From UBA4421 sp002470275 (GTDB lineage: Bacteria; Pseudomonadota; Gammaproteobacteria; Pseudomonadales; Azotimanducaceae), in the NCBI GenBank assembly GCA_913052345.1, contig CAJXDR010000001.1, positions 62,001-126,000 of the forward strand: a stretch of 64,000 nt of DNA, given 5' to 3'. This document shows positions 17,915-26,947 of the stretch, piece by piece. The position numbers were made by a program, and so were the translations under genes. Below the pieces are notes generated by a model, which saw only the letters and a list, made by a program, of their open reading frames with translations, had not been told where the DNA came from and searched no databases. Position 1 is the first letter of the stretch. Every line of letters starts with the position of its first letter.

Positions 17915-19192
17915 TTACTCCAAGAGCGCCTGATACACCCGGACACGGAGTTCTCGCCTGATTGGGTAGGTTGATGAGGGCATTAACTGAGTCAGGAACA
18001 CCACAAACAGGTCCTCTTCTGGATCAATCCAGAAAAAGGTACTCGCGGCCCCTCCCCAATGATGTTCTCCCTTTGAGGCTATGATCGACGCTTTCGGGGG
18101 GTCGATGACCACCGCGAATCCCAAACCAAAGCCAATCCCCTCGTAGCTCGTTTCACTCCACACCGGCTGTCCCATGGAGGCCATGTCGCCCCCTTCCGGA
18201 AGCTGGTTTGTCCGCATATAGGCGATGGTTTTTGGACTGAGCAAGCGCTCACCCTGGAATTCCCCACCATTCAACAGCATCTGACAAAAGCAGGCATAGT
18301 CTCCCAGCGTACCCACCAGTCCTCCGCCGCCGGAGAAAGTGATTGCGGGCAGGAAATAGGGGGAGTCTTCGACTGCCTCCTCTAGCTTCAGGCCGCCACG
18401 CTGACTTTGCTCAAGATAGCTTGAACCGCTGGCGATGCCGCTCAGGCCGCCCCCCTCAGCCGGTGCATATAGGGCCGCAAACCGGTGGCGCTGGGCTTGG
18501 GGTACATGGAACCCCGTATCCTGCATGCCCAAGGGCTGGAAAATTCGCTGGGCAAAAAACGACTCTAAGGTCATTCCAGACCAAATCTCCACGAGACAAC
18601 CCAGCACGTCCGTAGCAACGCTGTAATTCCAGCGGCTTCCGGGTTGGCAAAGCAGGGGAATCTCTGCAAGTTGATCGACGAGAGCTCTTAAGCCGACCTG
18701 CTGGGCGCCAAATTCTAGGCCGTGTTCTCGGTAAGCCGCGTCTACAACGTTACTGTGCATAAAGCCGTAGGTCAGACCGGACGTATGGTTCATCAAATGC
18801 TTGACCAGAATGGGCTGCGTTTGATCCACCACCGATGTGAGGGGCGCATCCCCCCCGGTCCAGACCGGTGTGTTAGCAAATGCGGGTAAATACTTTGCTA
18901 CCGGGTCGTCGAGCTGAAAGTGTCCTTCTTCGTAGAGCATCATGGCGGCAACCGTGGTCACCGGCTTGGTCATGGAGTACAGGCGAACAATGGTTTCTTC
19001 CTCGAAAGGCTGTCCTGTACTCGTCTCCGCGTACCCCGCAGCGCCTAGATAGGCCACCTTCCCATGTCGCGCGACCAGGGCGCTAGCGCCCGCCAGCCGG
19101 GAGCCGCTGGTCTGTTCTTCCAGCCACTGGGAAATCCGCTCCAGTCGATCTTCAGAAAAGCCCACCAGGGCAGGGTCGATTCGTTCAAACAT
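17915..19192 (-). CDS. Beta-lactamase/class C-type serine hydrolase
   Basis: A 425-residue member of the serine beta-lactamase/esterase (PF00144-like) group. The catalytic SxxK is Ser73-Met-Thr-Lys76; Tyr190 in WNYSV is the YxN-like base, and HHWGGAAST replaces the KTG box. No signal peptide is seen, which argues for a cytoplasmic esterase or amidase rather than a true beta-lactamase. It follows the secreted 346-residue gene on the same strand by 66 bp and may be co-transcribed. Confidence 0.88.
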   Translation of the reverse strand: MFERIDPALVGFSEDRLERISQWLEEQTSGSRLAGASALVARHGKVAYLGAAGYAETSTGQPFEEETIVRLYSMTKPVTTVAAMMLYEEGHFQLDDPVAKYLPAFANTPVWTGGDAPLTSVVDQTQPILVKHLMNHTSGLTYGFMHSNVVDAAYREHGLEFGAQQVGLRALVDQLAEIPLLCQPGSRWNYSVATDVLGCLVEIWSGMTLESFFAQRIFQPLGMQDTGFHVPQAQRHRFAALYAPAEGGGLSGIASGSSYLEQSQRGGLKLEEAVEDSPYFLPAITFSGGGGLVGTLGDYACFCQMLLNGGEFQGERLLSPKTIAYMRTNQLPEGGDMASMGQPVWSETSYEGIGFGLGFAVVIDPPKASIIASKGEHHWGGAASTFFWIDPEEDLFVVFLTQLMPSSTYPIRRELRVRVYQALLE

Positions 19193-19258
19193 ACGGCTCT
19201 CTTTTTTGCTCTAGGTTTAGCCAGTTTCGGCGTCTTATTTTGCGTTTGCTATAGCCTG

Positions 19259-20299
19259 CTAGCGCTTGGTTTGCTCGGCCATAGCCTCTTTCTCCAGCAG
19301 TCGGGCGCCGCGCAGGATATTGCCCATGGCGTAGTTGCCCCCATGACAGGCATATTCGTAAACCTTGTCATTGCTGCGTTTCCAGACATAGTCCCCGCTC
19401 CAAGGTTGGGTCCACGCGGTCTCATCTGTCACGGTGAAATCGTAGTGCAGATCACCGTTTTCAAAGGGCGTAAAACGCTCGACCAGAAAGAGGTTTTCAT
19501 CCCCACCGTAAAGGCCCGTTTGCGTCTTAAAATTTTTCGTCTCGACGATCAGGGTATCGCCCTCCCAACGCCCCACGGCGTCGCCCAGCCACTTTCTATT
19601 TTGCTCTGGCCCATGCTCGCCGCCCAGGCGAATAATGCGAGCGTCATGGACCATCTCAAGCAAAATCATCACATGATCGGGGGTTTGCACAATTCGCTTA
19701 AAGTTGTTGTAGAGGCCCGGCAAACTAGGGGGACCGGCGCTAAAGCCGAGCAGGCAGCGCTCGGCCAGGGCCAAGTCCTCTGGCCCATCAAATGGCCCGG
19801 GGCCTTCTCGGTCTAGCCAAGATGCAGTGCCGTCATTTTGGTAGGAAAAGGACGAGAAGTTATCCGCAAGCTTGAGCATCCCCTTGCGCGTCATTCTGGG
19901 ATAGCGCCCGTTGGCGGGAGCATAAAGGATCGACGTTCTGATCTTTCCGTCCACTTCTGTGACATCGCTTCCAGGATCAACCCAAAATGAATTGTAGCCA
20001 CCCACACCCCCGGCCCCATAGGCCTGCTGACCATCACCACCCGCAGGCGGAGCACTTCGATTTGGGTCACTGATCTGGTCTGCATCGGAAGCCAATAGGC
20101 CGCTAAGCCGCTTGAACTCCTCCGCCTCCTGGCGCGACATATATTTTTTATTGGACAGAGCCACCGGTCGCTCAACGGGCGTCAGCGTCCCGGAATCATA
20201 GAAACCCGAAAGATCAGGCGTTCCCCAGTCCGTACGCTTAATGTCCGCTGCGCCGGGCACGATCCATAGCAAGCCTAAGATTGATACCAGATATTTCAT
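19259..20299 (-). CDS. Secreted conserved hypothetical protein
   Basis: A 346-residue protein with a typical Sec signal peptide (KYLVSILGLLWIVPGAADI) and a periplasmic or secreted body rich in aromatic and charged residues. Notable pieces are DWGTPDLSGFYDSGTLTPVERP near the start, GRWEGDTLIVETKNF and ETAWTQPWSGDYVW later. A C-terminal YACHGGNYAMGNILRGAR has a lone Cys-His. I recognise the style as a family widespread in marine gammaproteobacteria and sphingomonads, without known function. It is divergent from a NIPSNAP gene. Confidence 0.7.
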   Translation of the reverse strand: MKYLVSILGLLWIVPGAADIKRTDWGTPDLSGFYDSGTLTPVERPVALSNKKYMSRQEAEEFKRLSGLLASDADQISDPNRSAPPAGGDGQQAYGAGGVGGYNSFWVDPGSDVTEVDGKIRTSILYAPANGRYPRMTRKGMLKLADNFSSFSYQNDGTASWLDREGPGPFDGPEDLALAERCLLGFSAGPPSLPGLYNNFKRIVQTPDHVMILLEMVHDARIIRLGGEHGPEQNRKWLGDAVGRWEGDTLIVETKNFKTQTGLYGGDENLFLVERFTPFENGDLHYDFTVTDETAWTQPWSGDYVWKRSNDKVYEYACHGGNYAMGNILRGARLLEKEAMAEQTKR

Positions 20300-20445
20300 C
20301 TATCTACCCCTTTATCCTCTCCGACCCTCATCTTAGTCGAAACCGCCGCTCAGTCGAACCCACCACACCGAACCCTGTTTCAGCTCGGAAAAGTCGTGCA
20401 CACTGAAACACCCCAACCGAACGATGCAACATCCTGGGAGTCATT

Positions 20446-20859
20446 ATGCGTGTATTGTTAACGATCTTAGGCCTGCTCTGTGGGGCCTGTTCGATATCAG
20501 CGCTGGCAGACAATCACACCCCCGCAGTCGCTGGACCAGTCTACGAATTGCGGGTCTACACGGCCCACCCGGGCAAGATTGAGGCGTTAGAGCAGCGCTT
20601 TGTCGAGCACACCATGGCCCTTTTTGAAAAGCACGGCATTCGAAACGTCGCCTACTTCAAGCCCGTGGATCGCGAGGACAAGCTGCTCTATATCGTTGCG
20701 CATCCGAGTCAGGTCGAAGCGGCAGCCGCCTGGGGCGCATTCAGTCAAGATCCTGAGTGGAAGCGAGTAAAGGAGGCGTCCGAAGCTGACGGTGCCTTGG
20801 TTAAGGCAATAGAGCGTACCGTAATGTTAGGCACGCCCTATTCCCCTACCTTGCCCTAA
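20446..20859 (+). CDS. Exported NIPSNAP-family protein
   Basis: A 137-residue protein with a signal peptide (VLLTILGLLCGACSISALA) and one NIPSNAP-type dimeric alpha-beta barrel domain: YELRVYTAHPGKIEALEQRF, then AYFKPVDREDKLLYIVAH. GGGAGT lies six bases before the ATG. NIPSNAP proteins have no settled enzymatic role. An exported copy is less usual than a cytoplasmic one. It faces the thiolase gene convergently. Confidence 0.82.
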   Translation: MRVLLTILGLLCGACSISALADNHTPAVAGPVYELRVYTAHPGKIEALEQRFVEHTMALFEKHGIRNVAYFKPVDREDKLLYIVAHPSQVEAAAAWGAFSQDPEWKRVKEASEADGALVKAIERTVMLGTPYSPTLP

Positions 20860-20871
20860 TTGGCCTTAGGC

Positions 20872-22068
20872 CTAGAGGACTTCGAACAGGCCGGCGGCTC
20901 CCATACCGCCCCCGACACACATGGTTGAGACCACGTACTTAGCACCGCGACGCTTACCCTCGATGAGTGCGTGGGCAACCATGCGCGATCCGGACATGCC
21001 GTAGGGATGCCCGACGGAAATCGCGCCGCCGTTGACGTTAAGCAGCTCTTCAGGGATGCCGAGCTTGTCTCGGCAGTAAATGACCTGAACCGCAAAGGCT
21101 TCGTTCAATTCCCAAAGGCCAATATCGTCCATTGTTAGGCCGTTCTTTTCTAAAAGCTTGGGGATGGCAAAGACGGGGCCAATACCCATTTCATCTGCCT
21201 TTGTACCCGCGACGGCCATGCCGCGATAGGCACCCAGAGGACTTAGCCCCCGCTGCTCGGCAAGTTTCGCCTCCATCAGCACGCAGGCCGACGCTCCATC
21301 TGAGAGCTGGGACGCGTTACCCGCAGTGATGTGTTTGCCTTCCTGAATCACCTGGCCGCCACTGAAGACAGGCTGCAGGCCCGAGAGGCCTTCCTGGGTG
21401 GTTCCCGGGCGATTCCCCTCATCCTTGTCCAATCGCGTTTCCACTTCGTTGACCTCACCGGTCTCCTTGTTCATCAGTTTCATCACCGATGGAAGCGGTA
21501 CGATTTCGTCATCAAAGGCGCCCATCTGTTGGGCAGCAGCGGTGCGAGCCTGGCTTTGCGCCGCATAGCGATCCTGCTCATCTCGGCTCACGCCATAGCG
21601 TTCGCCCACGATTTCCGCCGTCTCGATCATCGCCATATAAAGCGCGGGCTGATGCTCCAGCAGCCAAGGGCTCGGGGTGTTAAACATATCGCCAGTTTGG
21701 TTGGTCGATATAGATTCCACGCCACCGCCGATGGCGACGTCCATCCCGTCAGAAATGATTTGCTTGGCTGCGGTAGCGATGGCCATCATGCCCGACGAAC
21801 ACTGCCGATCAATGCTCTGTCCGGGAACACTATCTGGCATCCCGGCCTCAAGCAGGCACTGACGGGCAGTATTAAAGGCGCTGCTACCCATTTGCAGCGC
21901 AGCACCCATGATCACATCCTCAACCTCTGCAGGGTCTAGGTTCGCGCGCGCTACCGCATGCTTGATCGCGTGCGCACCCAGCGACTGTGCCGGCGTGCTG
22001 TTGAACGCACCCCGGTAAGCCTTACCGATTGGCGTTCTCGCCGTTGAAACGATTACGGCTTCCCGCAT
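20872..22068 (-). CDS. Acetyl-CoA C-acyltransferase (thiolase)
   Basis: A 398-residue thiolase from MREAVIVSTARTPIG, with GGGAG upstream. The nucleophilic Cys is in RQCSSGMM, the catalytic His in SVGHPYGMSG and the second Cys in STMCVGGGMGAAG. It joins or cleaves 3-ketoacyl-CoA in beta-oxidation. It lies 61 bp downstream of the nitronate monooxygenase-like gene on the same strand, and the two are probably co-transcribed. Confidence 0.93.
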   Translation of the reverse strand: MREAVIVSTARTPIGKAYRGAFNSTPAQSLGAHAIKHAVARANLDPAEVEDVIMGAALQMGSSAFNTARQCLLEAGMPDSVPGQSIDRQCSSGMMAIATAAKQIISDGMDVAIGGGVESISTNQTGDMFNTPSPWLLEHQPALYMAMIETAEIVGERYGVSRDEQDRYAAQSQARTAAAQQMGAFDDEIVPLPSVMKLMNKETGEVNEVETRLDKDEGNRPGTTQEGLSGLQPVFSGGQVIQEGKHITAGNASQLSDGASACVLMEAKLAEQRGLSPLGAYRGMAVAGTKADEMGIGPVFAIPKLLEKNGLTMDDIGLWELNEAFAVQVIYCRDKLGIPEELLNVNGGAISVGHPYGMSGSRMVAHALIEGKRRGAKYVVSTMCVGGGMGAAGLFEVL

Positions 22069-22129
22069 CTTACTTCTCCCTCTTCCGTTTTTTTGTAGAC
22101 ACCTTGGGCGTGTCCGCTTCCACTTTGTC

Positions 22130-23107
22130 TTATGCCGCTGAGAGACCCGCAAGTCGCTGATCGATCAGCGCCTGAGCCTCGCCCATGATCCGATCCATCA
22201 GCTCTTGGACCGTTGGGATGTCGTATACCAGACCTGCGACCATGCCGCAGGACCATGCGCCGGCCTCCATAGTGCCTTGGGTCATGACCTTAGGGTAAAC
22301 GCCGGCAACTTCTTCCACGATATCTTCGAATTTCAGCCCGTCGCCCATGGCTTTCTCTTTCTCCAGCAGGCGCTCAACGGCAGGATTCGTTAACACCCGT
22401 TCGGTATTGCGCAGCGGGCGCATGACCAAGCGCGTATCGAGTTCGCTGGCCTCTAGGATCGCCTGCTTAACGTTTTCATGGACGGGCGCTTCCTGGGTGG
22501 CAATGAAGCGCGTCCCCATGTTCATCCCCTCGGCACCCATGGCCAAGGCCGCCACCAGTGAGCGGGCATCGGCCATGCCCCCGGAGGCCACAAAGGGAAT
22601 CTCAAGCTCGTCTGCCGCGCGAGGCAACAGAATAAAGTTTGGAATATCGTCCTCGCCGGGGTGACCACCGCACTCAAAGCCATCCACCGAGACCGCATCA
22701 CAGCCGATTTGCTGGGCCTTAAGCGAGTGCCGAACCGAGGTGCATTTATGAATCACCTTGATGCCGGCTTCCTTGAGCTGCGGCAGCCACTTGGCCGGGT
22801 TATTCCCTGCCGTTTCCACAACCTTAACGCCGCTTTCGATGATGGTATCGACCAGTCCGGGATAGTCCGGAGGCGTTAGGGAGGGTAGAAAGGTCAGGTT
22901 GACGCCGAAGGGCTTGTCCGTCATCTCACGGCAGCGAGCGATTTCGTTGGCCAGCTTTTCTGGGGTGCCCTGGGTTAAGCCGGTGATGATACCCAGCCCA
23001 CCGGCGTTAGAGACTGCCGCAGCCATCTCCGCCAGGCCCACATAGTGCATCCCGCCTTGGATAATGGGGTGTTCAATGTCAAACAATTCTGTGATGCGCG
23101 TTTTCAT
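22130..23107 (-). CDS. Nitronate monooxygenase/2-nitropropane dioxygenase family protein
   Basis: A 325-residue FMN-binding TIM-barrel protein. It shows PIIQGGMHYVG at the start, GFECGGHPGEDD with the likely catalytic His, and ASGGMADARSLVAALAMGAEGMNMGTRF as the phosphate-binding segment, given here as landmarks. In bacteria such genes often sit beside fatty-acid enzymes, as here with thiolase. The true substrate may be a nitronate or an acyl-chain intermediate. Confidence 0.88.
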   Translation of the reverse strand: MKTRITELFDIEHPIIQGGMHYVGLAEMAAAVSNAGGLGIITGLTQGTPEKLANEIARCREMTDKPFGVNLTFLPSLTPPDYPGLVDTIIESGVKVVETAGNNPAKWLPQLKEAGIKVIHKCTSVRHSLKAQQIGCDAVSVDGFECGGHPGEDDIPNFILLPRAADELEIPFVASGGMADARSLVAALAMGAEGMNMGTRFIATQEAPVHENVKQAILEASELDTRLVMRPLRNTERVLTNPAVERLLEKEKAMGDGLKFEDIVEEVAGVYPKVMTQGTMEAGAWSCGMVAGLVYDIPTVQELMDRIMGEAQALIDQRLAGLSAA

Positions 23108-23194
23108 GGTGAGTCCTCAGATTTGTAGGTGATCGGTTTTGTGCAGGCCTAATCGGCAAGCCACCAGCGAGCCCAGGATACTGACTAACCCGTG

Positions 23195-23225
23195 CCAGCC
23201 CGTCAACCGTCGGAGGCTGGGCTGG
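23195..23225 (-). terminator. Short hairpin after the double-DsbA gene
   Basis: CCAGCCC (23195-23201) and GGGCTGG (23219-23225) form 7-bp arms with a 17-base loop just after the stop codon at 23228. There is no T-run, so it could be a weak terminator or mRNA-stabilising hairpin before the downstream nitronate monooxygenase gene. Confidence 0.3.
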
Positions 23226-23227
23226 GG

Positions 23228-24622
23228 CTAGATGCCCGCGCTAAGTCGACGCATGAGCAGGGGGAGGTGAGCACGGCCTTGAAAGGGCTCGTCGCCTAGG
23301 TAATAGGTTGGCGTGCTGCGAATGCCGAGGGCCTCAGCTTGCTGCTTCATGGCCTCGAGCAGGCCTGGCCCTGCGCCGCGCTTGAAGGTACGCCAGTCAG
23401 AGCCCAAGAGACCCAATTCACCGAGCACCGGGTCGATGTCATCACCTTGATCAATCCCGCCGCCGTCTCGCCAGTAACGGACGAAAATCCGTTCCACGAA
23501 GTCATTCACCTTTCCTGGTGCCTCAGATTGAACAAATAAAAGACCCGTGGCTGCCGCATCAAGGGCGACGCGAGTGTGCAGCCGCTGCAGCGTATGAGGC
23601 GCATAGCGCTGCATATCGGTGATCAGATACTCCGCTCGGTGCCGCCTATGCAGGATCGCCCGGTCCTCTACCTGCTGGAGCCCCGACGCGGCGTCCGGCT
23701 TCTTGAGGGACTTAGACGAAGTGACCCGCCAGGCTATCTGAACATCGCCCTGCTGGCAGGCCGATAGCGTTGGCAACAATGCCAGATAGCTTTGCGGGCA
23801 GGAAAAATCTATCCAGATCGTCAGCCGTGGGCGCTGGCCGGACGCCGCCTTAGCCACCCCCGGGGCTTGGGCTGACGCCTCGAGTCTCCCACGGTCTAGG
23901 TCCCTGGGCAGCGGATAGGCAATATCCGAGTTGGCATGGGTTGCCGCCTCTCCGCTCAACAGGGCACGCACCCTCGGCAGGTGTTCACGGCCAAAGTAGC
24001 GCGCTGGCTTCGCGCCTTGATCGGTCAGGATGTAGGTGGGCACTCCGTAGATTCCCGCATCGAATGCATCGGCCTGAAGTTGCTCATTCTGGCGCGCTCC
24101 CTCTTGGGTTGCAAAGTCAGCAAAACCACTGGTCGCTACGCCGGCCCCTACTAAAGCAGCCTGGATCACCGTGAGTTGCTCAACGTCTAGCTCACGCTTC
24201 CAGAAGGGTTCAAAGAGGGCGTCCAGGTACCGATAAAGCGGACCTCCCGGCTCACCTTGCGCCTTCAGGGAAAACTGTTTTTTAATCCACAGCATGCCGA
24301 TAGCAGGTAGCCGGGTATCCCAAATTTTTTGGGTGCCGCGTAGGGTCTGGCCATAGAGATTGGCGTAGCGCCGACAGTCGAAGTAGGCATATTTGACGCC
24401 GGACCATTGTGAGGCACTACGCCTTTGCGCCTGCACTGCGCCCGACGGCCCGATTTTAGCTGTGCCCAGATAGCTCGGGATATCCAGTACGAAGGGACGC
24501 CAGTCAGCCAGGACGCCAGTCTCCAACAGCATCTGTCGAGTGGGCTCCAGGGCAAGATAGGCATAGGGGCTCTTGACGTCGATATAAACGATCAGAGGCG
24601 CGTCTGATGCGAGCGGCTGCAT
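23228..24622 (-). CDS. Tandem DsbA-like (2-hydroxychromene-2-carboxylate isomerase/GST-kappa type) protein
   Basis: A 464-residue protein built of two DsbA-like thioredoxin-fold halves. Each begins with the same pattern: LIVYIDVKSPYAYLAL around residues 10-24 and LTIWIDFSCPQSYLALL around 267-284. Each also ends with a cis-Pro loop (GIYGVPTYIL, then GIRSTPTYYLG). The SPY/CPQS motifs point to the GST-kappa/HCCA-isomerase branch, which uses a Ser or Cys near glutathione. No CxxC is present. An in-frame ATG at 24643 is possible. It follows the acylase gene on the same strand by 42 bp. Confidence 0.8.
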   Translation of the reverse strand: MQPLASDAPLIVYIDVKSPYAYLALEPTRQMLLETGVLADWRPFVLDIPSYLGTAKIGPSGAVQAQRRSASQWSGVKYAYFDCRRYANLYGQTLRGTQKIWDTRLPAIGMLWIKKQFSLKAQGEPGGPLYRYLDALFEPFWKRELDVEQLTVIQAALVGAGVATSGFADFATQEGARQNEQLQADAFDAGIYGVPTYILTDQGAKPARYFGREHLPRVRALLSGEAATHANSDIAYPLPRDLDRGRLEASAQAPGVAKAASGQRPRLTIWIDFSCPQSYLALLPTLSACQQGDVQIAWRVTSSKSLKKPDAASGLQQVEDRAILHRRHRAEYLITDMQRYAPHTLQRLHTRVALDAAATGLLFVQSEAPGKVNDFVERIFVRYWRDGGGIDQGDDIDPVLGELGLLGSDWRTFKRGAGPGLLEAMKQQAEALGIRSTPTYYLGDEPFQGRAHLPLLMRRLSAGI

Positions 24623-24664
24623 GGCGCCCGCCCTATCCCTCATCCTGGAACGCGTGCATCAGCC

Positions 24665-26881
24665 TCATTCCTCTTGACCTGGACGATAGGCCCGGGAGAG
24701 CTGTACTTGAAGCAAGGCTTCATCAAAGGCCGGCTCATGCAGCCGCTCTTCGGCGAAGGCTTCCGCCTGATCGTCATAATGCGGGGACTCTGGATGTTGC
24801 GTGGCACTGCCGAAGTGATGCACACCCTCCACTTTCTGCGTGCCGTCAGCCTGCCAGGAGACCAAATAGTAGAGGCCATCTCCCGCCACATTGGTCAGAT
24901 AGCCATCCTCATTTAGGTCACGACCATAAATCGCCCGAAGAATGTCAGGACCGCCGCCTACTGGGACGTTCACATCGCCTCGCACGTGTCGGTTCCTATC
25001 ACCCCAGCGCGGGTCCAACCGACCTTCCGCGTCCAGCAGCGTGTCGATACAGCCGTCCAGCAGCGCACCAACCTCCTGCCTGCCGTCCTCGCTGCGATCC
25101 TTGCGTTTTTCTGCCGCCAGAAAAACGCAGGTTCCCAATGCGGCGTGGGGATTCTCAACGTCCGTGCTCAGATTCCATTGGGCCAAGAGTGACTGAGCCT
25201 CCTGGCGTTTGGGGTCATCAAATTGCTGGGCCTGAATCTTCTCCAGATAGCTCACGTAGTCCGTGCTCCGCGAATATACCTTGTCATGCTTGATGGCCGA
25301 AAACTCTGCCTCGCTAATGCTGGGCCCCAAGCTTTGGAAGAGCTCCAGACCTCTATGGGCGCGGTTGGTCATATTCTGCTGGAAACCATGCTCCAGCGGG
25401 AAACTCTCGGGGCTAGGATCGTCCGCAGGATCGGTGACTCGGAAAGGCGTCTGATTGGCGCTGTGCACGTAGCCCGCCTGGGGATTGATCACCTGAGGCA
25501 GGCGGCCAAAGGGAAGGTAGTCCTTCCAAATCAGCGAAGCATCATCCCCGGGCAGATACTGCGACCAGTCGTAGCGGGCATCTCGTCGGGGCGTTAGGGC
25601 ATTATGTAAAAACATAATATTCCCCTCCCGATCAGCATAAACAAAGTTAAAGCTCGCGAAAGAATGCACCCGCATAGCCTCAACCCATTCGTCGAAGCTG
25701 GTGGCCAAGTTCATCAGCATCCACTGTTCTAGCTGGCGAATTTCTCCCATGCCCGCATAGCGCACGGCGTAGGTACCGTGAGGGGTCCGGATCGCTGGCC
25801 CGTGTGCCGAGCGCAGCACCTCCCGCGTCACCGTCCAGGGCAGGAACCCCCAAAGCGTCACGCCTATCTCTACCTCGCGAACCTCTAGATCAAGCCACTC
25901 ACCATCCAAGCGATACTGGTTCTCGTTTTCAGGATTGATATCAAGCACAAAGATATCTACCAGATCCGGGTTATTTACGGTGGCGCCCCAGGCCAAGTCC
26001 CGTGTGAAACCCACGTTGATGCTTGGGCTTCCTGGGAACAGACCGCCCATCACGTCCAGGCCCTCATCACTTTTTAGGCGCGCCTCGTACCAGGCGACCG
26101 GACCCGTGGTAGGCTGGTGAGAGTTAATCGCTAATCGGGTAGCCCCTTCATCCGAAATGCCGGGCATGATTGCGAAGGCATTGGAACCCACGGGCAGGCC
26201 ATTTATTTTGATCTCGCCAGGCCCTAGCTTGAGGACCTCAGGGGGTTCGATAAGCAGCCCCTCCGGCTCCTGTATCCGGATCTCTGACCGGCGTTTCGGG
26301 GGACGAATAACCGCACTGACCTGGGATTGCCGGGTCTCCTCGAACAATTCCTCTACCGCGTGATCGAAACCATAAAACAACAGGTGCCGCAGCATGGACC
26401 CCGCCACCAGATCATAGGCTGTGACCGGCATTCGACTGAGGTCTACCGCATCCGGATGTTGCGACGCATAGAAATTTAACCCGTCGGCATAAGCCTGGAT
26501 ATAGGCTCGTGCGTCTGGACTGAGGTCCATGATGTAGTTCGCCTCAATGGTCTCCCAAATACCCAGCCACTCTACGAGATAGTCCGTAATCGCCCCGTCG
26601 GGCCCCACGTAGCGCCCGTTCTCCCCGCGATAGAAGGGTATGGCTTCCTCAATCAGCGGCCATGCATCTTCCGCGTGTGCATAGGCCAACCCGAATGCTA
26701 CGTCTGGGTTGCTCTTTCCAAGGATGTGCGGAACGCCGCGCAGGTCACGCCGGATCGTGACGTCGTACTGATCGCCCAGACCCTCATAGGCCGCGATATT
26801 AAAGCGGGTGGTCTGACAGCCGGAACTTCCAATCAACAGACAGATCAAAACGATCCATGACCTGGAATTTAAGCCCTGCAC
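24665..26881 (-). CDS. Penicillin acylase family lipoprotein
   Basis: A 738-residue Ntn-hydrolase precursor. The N-terminus has a lipoprotein-like signal (ICLLIGSSGC, Cys22). The self-cleavage site and catalytic nucleophile are Gly232-Ser233 in LPVGSNAFAI, giving an alpha chain, a spacer and a beta chain. Later landmarks NSHQP, MGGLFPGSPSINVG and HSANQTP fit the family. Such periplasmic acylases cleave amide-linked acyl groups: penicillins, N-acyl-homoserine lactones or other N-acyl compounds. The substrate is not determinable here. Confidence 0.9.
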   Translation of the reverse strand: MQGLNSRSWIVLICLLIGSSGCQTTRFNIAAYEGLGDQYDVTIRRDLRGVPHILGKSNPDVAFGLAYAHAEDAWPLIEEAIPFYRGENGRYVGPDGAITDYLVEWLGIWETIEANYIMDLSPDARAYIQAYADGLNFYASQHPDAVDLSRMPVTAYDLVAGSMLRHLLFYGFDHAVEELFEETRQSQVSAVIRPPKRRSEIRIQEPEGLLIEPPEVLKLGPGEIKINGLPVGSNAFAIMPGISDEGATRLAINSHQPTTGPVAWYEARLKSDEGLDVMGGLFPGSPSINVGFTRDLAWGATVNNPDLVDIFVLDINPENENQYRLDGEWLDLEVREVEIGVTLWGFLPWTVTREVLRSAHGPAIRTPHGTYAVRYAGMGEIRQLEQWMLMNLATSFDEWVEAMRVHSFASFNFVYADREGNIMFLHNALTPRRDARYDWSQYLPGDDASLIWKDYLPFGRLPQVINPQAGYVHSANQTPFRVTDPADDPSPESFPLEHGFQQNMTNRAHRGLELFQSLGPSISEAEFSAIKHDKVYSRSTDYVSYLEKIQAQQFDDPKRQEAQSLLAQWNLSTDVENPHAALGTCVFLAAEKRKDRSEDGRQEVGALLDGCIDTLLDAEGRLDPRWGDRNRHVRGDVNVPVGGGPDILRAIYGRDLNEDGYLTNVAGDGLYYLVSWQADGTQKVEGVHHFGSATQHPESPHYDDQAEAFAEERLHEPAFDEALLQVQLSRAYRPGQEE

Positions 26882-26947
26882 CTTGCGTTCTCCTTACCGC
26901 CGATTTGCGCGGCCTAACTGGGACTGACAGCTTCTGGCGCTCCGCCT

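Noticed and set aside
17915..19192. Antibiotic-resistance beta-lactamase
   Set aside because: It lacks a signal peptide and has HWGG in place of KTG, which fits esterase-like relatives better than a periplasmic beta-lactamase.
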